Assembly (NCBI GenBank): GCA_034231615.1
Contig: CM067311.1
Coordinates: forward strand, 11,542,660-11,606,659
From: Meghimatium bilineatum
Taxonomy: Eukaryota; Mollusca; Gastropoda; Stylommatophora; Philomycidae
DNA length: 64,000 nucleotides
Direction: 5' to 3'
In this document: piece after piece, positions 57,190-64,000 of the stretch
Layout: each line of letters begins with the position of its first letter
How positions within the stretch are numbered: position 1 is the stretch's first letter
The notes under the pieces: generated by a model
Database searches by the model: none
What the model saw: only the letters and a program-made list of their open reading frames with translations
What the model was told of the DNA's origin: nothing
Position numbers and translations under genes: made by a program

Positions 57190-57560
57190 TGATTAGAAAC
57201 TGGCTTCACAGCATTCGGGACATTTCCATAAGTGCTCTGCTCTCCGCCCCAGCAGCCATCCCAGTGTATGTAGACTCAGAGTTCCGGTCAGGTGTTGATT
57301 GTGTGATCTTCGAGACTTTCCAAAAAATTTACTTTTCCTCCCCTCACCTCTAGATACTCCCATTTCTAACATTCTCTGTATGTGTACGTTCTCAACCTCA
57401 TTGACATCATCTTCATCTTGAAATGAATTTATTACTGCCTTCATTACGTCTGCTTTATCTTAGCAATGTGCCGTCTATCACCGCATTGCTTGCCAATAAG
57501 TCGGCTCTCTCGTTTCCTCTGACCTCAGCATGGCCAACTGTCTGTATTCGAATCGTGGCC
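57190..57560 (-). pseudogene. LINE RNase H and zinc-ribbon relic
   Basis: Minus strand: TVGHAEVRGNERADLLASNA (about 57485-57545) is the last conserved block of an RNase H domain (GNExAD with its acidic residue). After a frame shift, the frame ending at 57193 reads RKSKFFGKSRRSHNQHLTG, LGWLLGRRAEHLWKCPECCE. RNase H followed by a Cys-rich segment occurs in I/R1-like LINE proteins. The frame shift between the two parts shows it is dead. Confidence 0.72.
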
Positions 57561-57573
57561 TTAGCTGATACTA

Positions 57574-57798
57574 TAAGACCTTTCAATAGAATTACTTAGT
57601 CCTTCATACGTTCCTTTTCTATATTATTCTCCTGTTTCTGTTGGTCACAATTTACATACTTGGAGTAGGTAGCAAGCTAAAATTACCCAAGACGACTCTG
57701 TGTATATAAATAGTGACCAACACAGGACAATAATCAAGCGAGACAATAATCAAAAACGTTACGAATGAAGGACACATTAATTCTGTTGAAAGATCTTC
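57574..57798. mobile_element. MITE-1 copy
   Basis: Left AAGACCTTTCAATAGAATTA faces right TTAATTCTGTTGAAAGATCTT. The centre is TTGGTCACAATTTACATACT with TGTATATAAATAGTGACCAA. It carries the longest inverted ends of the family in this window. Confidence 0.82.
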
Positions 57799-57857
57799 TA
57801 CTCGAGACGGTCATGTTGGAATAATACACATATTGTTGTTGTTGTCGATCGTCCGTG

Positions 57858-57981
57858 TGTTGCCGGGGCCCGAAAGGGGAGCAAAGAATAGCAACACTGT
57901 TTATGTCGTAAAAGGCGACTAAGGAGATTATTGGATGGAGTTGGCTGTCCCATCCCATATAGGGTCAGTGACCCAAAGCCT
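57858..57981 (+). mobile_element. SINE-A head, 3' truncated
   Basis: CGTCCGTGTGTTGCCGGGGC, GGAGCAAAGAATAGCAACAC, TGTCGTAAAAGGCGACTAAG and CCCATATAGGGTCAGTGACC, then an abrupt end. Loss of the 3' end is unusual for a retroposon and suggests later deletion or rearrangement. Bases 57985-58975 have no other recognised feature except a C run at 58750-58760. Confidence 0.8.
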
Positions 57982-58977
57982 ATCTTGTTTTGTTTTTTTT
58001 GTTATCAGGAAGGCATGTAGGATTTAAATATGTTCCTACCTATTTCTATTCTGTCATCTTCAGCAAAAGTCTCTGTCTCCAGACTTTGTCATAGGCGAAT
58101 ACTATAAATAGGAAACATTGAGGATATGTTAAAAAAATTTTTAAAATGTCATTGACGGTTTTTCAACCAGGTCGGTTCAACTGGCAGATATTTCGCCTCG
58201 CTACATGCTTTAAAATATTTTCCTGATTCGATAACATCGCATCTCTTTGATCAATATTTCTTACGTGTATATTTTCAAGTTAGTATGAATGTAGATCGGT
58301 CGTTTAAAACATATATAACAATATCAGCAACACACATGTATGTAAATTCCTCGTGGACCACAAACATTTAACACCAGTAATGTGTCATCACACAGATTAG
58401 TTTGAATTTCGCATGAGAACATTGTTATGAAATTAAAAGATCGGGTACAGTACGCCGAAAAATTGAATGGTTTGCTCAGGACGAACGTGTAATGAGATTT
58501 GTAAATATTGCATTCAGAAAATGGCTGACTAAAAGAACAGACCAGCAAACTCCCAGACAACAAACTTTGACCATAGGTAGCCCATCATGACAGGTAATTG
58601 TATTTCAGATTTGGACTGTTCAGTTACCTCCATGCACACTTTCAATGTGCCACAATGTAAACGTATGACTAGTCATTAACCCCTGTGATGGACAGATGTT
58701 ATTTGACAGGACTCGATTATAGTCAAAACCGTAAATAAATACGACTCAAACCCCCCCCCCTCCATTTATTTAGAAAGGAAGTCATATTTTACAATTCAAA
58801 ATATGGCATAAAAAATGCCACATAAAGCAACGAAATTCGTTATTTTAGGCAAACCACGTCCCGTAGAAAAGAACATACAATTACTCAAATTCAGATTTTA
58901 TTTAAAAACCAAAAAAAAAACAGCTGACATCTTCTTCTGTATATATTCAGCTACTTCAACATCTTCTTCAACTATAT

Positions 58978-59255
58978 ATTCTTCTTCTGTGTTCGTTCTC
59001 AAACTCCTGCCGATTTGCAGGATGTAATCTGAAGAACGAATTGCGTTGTGTCATGGTTTACAGAATTAGGGTGATTTTCCGCTTGACACATCCGACTACC
59101 GTATGGTATCTGAGTCACTTTGGCCCCCATATCTGATGGACAGTCAACTTCATCCATAATATAAACCTCCTTAGTAGCCTTTTGTGACGTGCATGAAAGG
59201 GAAACAGTGTTGCTATTCTGTGCTTCCCTCTTGGGCACAGAACCACAAGGACGAG
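58978..59255 (-). mobile_element. SINE-A with short TSD
   Basis: ATTCTTCTTCTGTGTTCGTT, GCAGGATGTAATCTGAAGAA, GACACATCCGACTACCGTAT and ACAGTGTTGCTATTCTGTGC are in order. Flanks ACTATAT (58971-58977 and 59256-59262) are a possible 7-bp duplication. Confidence 0.8.
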
Positions 59256-59299
59256 ACTATATGTTATTTTCTACAGTATTACACACAGCAGTCATCACC

Positions 59300-59523
59300 A
59301 TCTTCATAAATGTCGTAAGAGGTGACTAAGGAGGTTATAGGATGAAGTTTGTTGTCCCATCCCATATAGGGTCAGTGACCATATCCCATGCTTAAAGCGG
59401 ATGTGCCAGGACGTAAGACGCAGATATCGCAGCAATGTTGTAAACCATGGCACAATGTATTTCGTTCTCCGGACTACATCCTGCTAATATGCAGGAGTTT
59501 GAGAACGAACGCAGAAGAATAAG
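59300..59523 (+). mobile_element. SINE-A, 5' truncated
   Basis: AAATGTCGTAAGAGGTGACT, ATCCCATATAGGGTCAGTGA, GACGCAGATATCGCAGCAAT and GCAGGAGTTTGAGAACGAAC, then GCAGAAGAATAAG. With 58978-59255 it forms a 5'-to-5' (head-to-head) pair about 45 bp apart. Bases 59525-59930 show nothing recognised. Confidence 0.82.
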
Positions 59524-59929
59524 AGAAATCACTATCATTATAATCATCCCAGCTTAGCTCAATTAGCCAATGCCGACAACATCACAGAAACAGCATACTA
59601 ATAGATTATGCATTTTCGAAAAGAAAATATTTAACTTCCAGCAATAAACACATTGCTGACCACAGAATATCCACGACGGTGGCCTAGCTGCCAATCACTA
59701 CATCCCAGGAAGGACAATTCCTAAAAGTGATTGAGGCCAGTCTGTCAGCTCAAAGATACAAGTGGCTTTCATTCAAAATCTGACCTGTGGGATTGTTCGC
59801 AGAGACTATTGTTCAACATTTCGAACCTTGGGTCAGGAATAGAGTAGATGGTCAACAGGTCGCGGATATATCAGAACAGCCGCTTCGGCTGAGATTGACA
59901 GGGTCAACTCAAATTGAAAGGTCAGCGCG

Positions 59930-61035
59930 CATGTTTTCTCATCATCATCAAGTGCCGTCTCCGCAACGAAGGTTGGCTGCAACGTATCTCCAACATCTCC
60001 TGTCTCTTGTCTTGGTGGTGCACTCTGCTAGACTGTAACCTGTCCATCGTGTAATGTTACTCTCCCACTTGTATCTCTGCCTACCTCTTGCTCGCTTCCC
60101 TTGACTTTACCCTCAAGTAAGGTCTTCAATAGGGTGTCATGTCTTTTAATGTGTCCAAAGTATTTTATTTGCCTGATCTTTATTTCTCTTAGTAGTTCTT
60201 TCTTCATATTAAGTGTTTTTAGCACCTCTTTATTTGTTTTCTTCTCTTTCCATGATGTTCTCCCTATTCTTCTATATACCCACATCTCAAAGGCATCAAT
60301 TTTGTCTTCTAATTGTTTATTTAGTGTCCATGTTTCTGAGCCATACATTAATATGGAATAGATGTAGCATTTTATAATTCTCATTTTTAACTTGTTTGTA
60401 ATTTGTTTAGATATTAATAATTTCCTCATGTCATTGAAGGTACTTTTAGCCATTCCTATTCTCCTTTTAACTTCTGTTTCACATCTGCCATCATTTGTGA
60501 CTATGTGTCCAAGATATTGATACTGTTTTACTTGTTGTAGTTTCTCTCCCTGTATGTTTACGTTTACCTCCTGTTCTTCTGTGTTTTTGCTGATTATCAT
60601 GGTTTTTGTTTTTTGAATGTTTATATCCAGTCCATATTCATTACTTGATTTATTGACTTGATCTATTAGTCTTTGTAGTTCATGTTCACTTTCTGCTAAA
60701 AGAACAGTGTCATCTGCATATCTAATGTTGTTTATTATTTTCCCATTGATCTTGAGTCCTGGTATTTCTTCTATATTTTTAAAGATATTCTCTGTGTAGA
60801 TATTAAATAGGCTTGGTGATAAAATGCATCCTTGTCTTACCCCTCTTCTTATTTCTATGTATGGTGAGTAGCTGTTTTCACACCTTATTGATGCAGTTTG
60901 TTCCCAATATATATTTCTAATCAGCCTGATGTCTTTTCCATCTATGCCTATTTCTTGAAGACATTTGATTAATTTTTGATGTTGGACTCTACATTTCCTT
61001 TTCTCTCTCTCCCTATGATTTGACGTCTGATCCAA
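59930..61035 (-). pseudogene. LINE-X ORF2, reverse transcriptase C-terminal half
   Basis: The minus-strand frame 61035-60028 (335 codons) is the best retrotransposon gene here. RT motif 4-like RRGVRQGCILSPSLFN lies at residues 63-78 and the catalytic YADD box at 106-109 (NIRYADDTVLLAES). Then come QYQYLGHIVTNDGRCETEVK (about 171-190), SILMYGSETWTLNK, AFEMWVYRRIGRTSW and IKYFGHIKRHD (about 285). The motif A Asp region upstream is missing: the frame begins in EKRKCRVQHQ, where EKAFDRVQHQ would be expected, so the enzyme cannot be active. Near 60090 a shift moves the true C-terminus (RQRYKWESN, TGYSLAECT) into another frame, running to about 59930. No endonuclease domain remains. Confidence 0.9.
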
Positions 61036-61114
61036 ACATCGGGGTCGTCCTAACTTTTGTTATGCTTTCAAACCTTCATTTATTTGTAATTAGTAACTCG
61101 GAGATGATTAGTTG

Positions 61115-62955
61115 GTTGGACACAGTGAAAAGTGTATTTGCAGTCGTCTCATAGTTGATAGGACACAGTGAACAGTGTATGTGCAGTCTGATAGTTGGTG
61201 GGACCCAGTGAACAGTGTATGTGCAGTCTGATAGTTGATAGGACCCAGTGAACAGTGTATGTGCAGTCTGATAGTTGATGGGACCCAGTGAACAGTGTAT
61301 GTGCAGTCTGATAGTTGATAGGACACAGTGAACAGTGTATGTGCAGTCTGATAGTTGATGGGACCCAGTGAACAGTGTATGTGCAGTCTGATAGTTGATG
61401 GGACCCAGTGAACAGTGTATGTGCAGTCTGATAGTTGATGGGACCCAGTGAACAGTGTATGTGCAGTCTGATAGTTGGTGGGACCCAGTGAACAGTGTAT
61501 GTGCAGTCTGATAGTTGATGGCACCCAGTGAACAGTGTATGTGCAGTCTGATAGTTGATGGGACCCAGTGAACAGTGTATGTGCAGTCTGATAGTTGATG
61601 GCACCCAGTGAACAGTGTATGTGCAGTCTGATAGTTGATGGGACCCAGTGAACAGTGTATGTGCAGTCTGATAGTTGATGGGACCCAGTGAACAGTGTAT
61701 GTGCAGTCTGATAGTTGATGGGACCCAGTGAACAGTGTATGTGCAGTCTGATAGTTGATAGGACACAGTGAACAGTGTATGTGCTGTCTGATAGTTGATA
61801 GGACACAGTGAACAGTGTATGTGCAGTCTGATAGTTGATAGGACACAGTGAACAGTGTATGTGCAGTCTGATAGTTGATGGGACCCAGTGAACAGTGTTA
61901 TGTGCAGTCTGATAGTTGATGGGACCCAGTGAACAGTGTATGTGCAGTCTGATAGTTGATGGCACCCAGTGAACAGTGTATGTGCAGTCTGATAGTTGAT
62001 GGGACCCAGTGAACAGTGTTATGTGCAGTCTGATAGTTGATGGGACCCAGTGAACAGTGTTATGTGCAGTCTGATAGTTGATGGCACCCAGTGAACAGTG
62101 TTATGTGCAGTCTGATAGTTGATGGGACCCAGTGAACAGTGTTATGTGCAGTCTGATAGTTGATAGGACACAGTGAACAGTGTTATGTGCAGTCTGATAG
62201 TTGATAGGACACAGTGAACAGTGTTATGTGCAGTCTGATAGTTGATAGGACACAGTGAACAGTGTTATGTGCAGTCTGATAGTTGATGGGACCCAGTGAA
62301 CAGTGTATGTGCAGTCTGATAGTTGATGGCACCCAGTGAACAGTGTATGTGCAGTCTGATAGTTGATGGGACCCAGTGAACAGTGTATGTGCAGTCTGAT
62401 AGTTGATGGGACCCAGTGAACAGTGTATGTGCAGTCTGATAGTTGATGGGACCCAGTGAACAGTGTATGTGCAGTCTGATAGTTGATGGGACCCAGTGAA
62501 CAGTGTATGTGCAGTCTGATAGTTGATAGGACACAGTGAACAGTGTATGTGCAGTCTGATAGTTGATGGGACCCAGTGAACAGTGTATGTGCAGTCTGAT
62601 AGTTGATGGGACCCAGTGAACAGTGTATGTGCAGTCTGATAGTTGATGGGACCCAGTGAACAGTGTATGTGCAGTCTGATAGTTGATAGGACACAGTGAA
62701 CAGTGTTATGTGCAGTCTGATAGTTGATGGGACCCAGTGAACAGTGTATGTGCAGTCTGATAGTTGATGGGACCCAGTGAACAGTGTATGTGCAGTCTGA
62801 TAGTTGATGGCACCCAGTGAACAGTGTATGTGCAGTCTGATAGTTGATGGGACCCAGTGAACAGTGTATGTGCAGTCTGATAGTTGATGGGACCCAGTGA
62901 ACAGTGTATGTGCAGTCTGATAGTTGATGGCACCCAGTGAACAGTGTATTTGCTG
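61115..62955. repeat. 40-bp satellite array, about 46 copies
   Basis: Unit GTGCAGTCTGATAGTTGATG plus GGACCCAGTGAACAGTGTAT. Three unit types (GGACCCAG, GCACCCAG, GGACACAG) and a 41-bp form (GTGTTAT) are interspersed; 41-bp units cluster between 61895 and 62280. Most units are otherwise identical, so the array is homogeneous and recent. No minus-strand phase contains a stop, giving frames of up to 285 codons with a 40-residue period. Confidence 0.96.
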
Positions 62956-63149
62956 TTTAGTCCAGGGTTTCATTCCTGGTCCCAGACAATTATTGACCAC
63001 ACAAAAAAGAGACTGGCGATGTTCACATCATTCCTGCACTTCATTGATCATAGAAAAGGATTGGCCTGCAACTGTTTTCCATAGACATGCGATGTTGGAT
63101 TTTATCATACAACACGTTTGATAAATTAAGTTGTTTAATCTCAGTGTCT

Positions 63150-63420
63150 TCATCGAGGTGAGCACCTTGAAGTGGTGATGGGGCTTAGCTCAGCCATCAG
63201 GGGTAAGAATCTACGACTGGTCGGGCAGTCCTACTTGAACAGGATCACAGTCCTACTCTAGCGGGACCACAGTCCTGCCCAGGTAAGCAGGGTGCTGAAG
63301 ACGGAGGCAACCAGCCAAAAGCCGCACAATAATGAGAATGCCACGTACAAATCACAATGGGAACATGTCTTTATCGAATAAACAGAAATACTCATGTTTC
63401 AAGTGAACGAGAGAAGAAGA
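63150..63420 (+). mobile_element. Possible SINE with GAA tail
   Basis: AGCACCTTGAAGTGGTGATG, GGGCTTAGCTCAGCCATCAG, GGCAGTCCTACTTGAACAGG and GTGCTGAAGACGGAGGCAAC, ending GAACGAGAGAAGAAGAAGAA. CTGAAGACGGA and the tail recall SINE-B, but the middle does not match. It has only one copy in this window, so the family cannot be shown. Confidence 0.4.
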
Positions 63421-63539
63421 AGAATCTCAGTTTGTTACACAAGTATTTAGTACTATTTTATTTTGTAGTACATATTCTATCTAAAATGCTAAAGAAGATA
63501 GGCCCAATCTGAAGCAAGTCAACATATTCAAATATATGT

Positions 63540-63840
63540 GAACCTTTATAACATTCGATGGAAGATGTACTCAAGAAGTTCAATGTAGAATTGCCCAGGC
63601 AAATGCACTATTTCACAAGACGAAGATCATTCATTATATGTAATTGAGCTGAAAAAGAAAGTTCTTAGAAGTTATATAGAACTAATTCTAATGTATGTAA
63701 AGTTATTCTTAGAAAATAAACATCATAGTTATACACTTTATTGAGGCAGCAGAAATGTGTTTTTTTAAAGAAGAATATTAAGAAAAAACCATGGGCAGAT
63801 AAAAAGCGTAATGAACAAATCTTGGAAAAAAGTTAATTCC
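63540..63840 (+). pseudogene. LINE ORF2 relic (X-like)
   Basis: DGRCTQEVQCRIAQANALFH, then (after shifts) ELKKKVLRSYIELILMY and EAAEMCFFKRRILRKN. The order DGRCxxEVxxRI, LxMY, (F)EMxxxRR is the same as in LINE-X residues 182-265. Many frame breaks. Confidence 0.65.
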
Positions 63841-63884
63841 TAAAGAGAGATGCTTAACGGTTAAAGCATGCAACTGTAGATAAA

Positions 63885-64000
63885 ACTACAGATATAAACA
63901 TATTTTAAGTTTATTGAAGAGATATAACTACAGATATAAACACATATTAAGTTTATTGAAGAGATAAAACTACAGATATAAACATATTTTAAGTTTATTG
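63885..64000. repeat. 42-bp tandem repeat, continues past the window
   Basis: Unit ACTACAGATATAAACATATT, TTAAGTTTATTGAAGAGATA, AA; nearly three copies before the window ends. Confidence 0.9.

Noticed and set aside
61076..63000. Minus-strand frames of 205-285 codons
   Set aside because: They are readings of the 40-bp satellite in different phases; the unit simply lacks stops on that strand.

Overview
This is a stretch of AT-rich animal nuclear DNA with no convincing intact host gene. No reading frame reads as a conserved cellular protein, and I saw no rRNA, functional tRNA, operon or bacterial-style regulation. The mix of decayed non-LTR retrotransposon (LINE) ORF2 ends, several SINE families, palindromic MITEs, hAT-type ends and many minisatellites points to a large invertebrate genome. 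A mollusc-like lophotrochozoan is my best guess, resting mainly on remembered similarity of one SINE core to molluscan repeats; it is an inference and not firm.

I use informal family names. LINE-X (best copy 59930-61035, with the RT YADD box), LINE-Y, LINE-V, LINE-W, an RTE-like relic and RNase H-type relics are all 3' ends of ORF2 genes, mostly carrying stops and frameshifts. SINE-A (about 285 bp, (GAA)n tail) occurs about a dozen times. SINE-B is a related shorter repeat. SINE-D has a short 3' module with (AAAC)n or (GAA)n tail and also ends two 1.2-1.3 kb elements. SINE-E is about 390 bp with an (AACC)n tail. MITE-1 and MITE-2 are palindromic DNA-transposon derivatives; two further MITEs and three hAT-type ends are present.

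Layout. 0-6.6 kb: LINE relics with a nested MITE and minisatellite, short SINEs, MITEs. 6.8-14.8 kb: many minisatellites with SINE-A and MITE-1 between them. 15-26 kb: LINE-Y/W/V relics, a hAT MITE with a perfect 8-bp target duplication, and the cleanest SINE-A. 26.5-35.5 kb: 20-27 bp tandem arrays, a hAT element and three kinds of MITE. 35.5-45 kb: a long low-repeat stretch, then LINE tails, a tRNA-like SINE and two tail-to-tail 1.3 kb retroelements, each with its own 11-bp target duplication. 45.7-51.65 kb: a 32-bp satellite of about 180 copies with higher-order structure and a SINE-A in it. 51.7-64 kb: pyrimidine tract, 24-, 41- and 40-bp arrays, SINE-E, the LINE-X reverse transcriptase, and a 42-bp array running off the end.

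Tandem arrays make up roughly a quarter of the window by my addition. The most interesting points are the 1.3 kb non-autonomous retroelement family, a minisatellite that appears to have arisen from LINE ORF2 sequence, the shared 3' tail between SINE-E and an RNase H-type LINE, and the higher-order structure of the 32-bp satellite. All boundaries were read by eye; family assignments need alignment to confirm.
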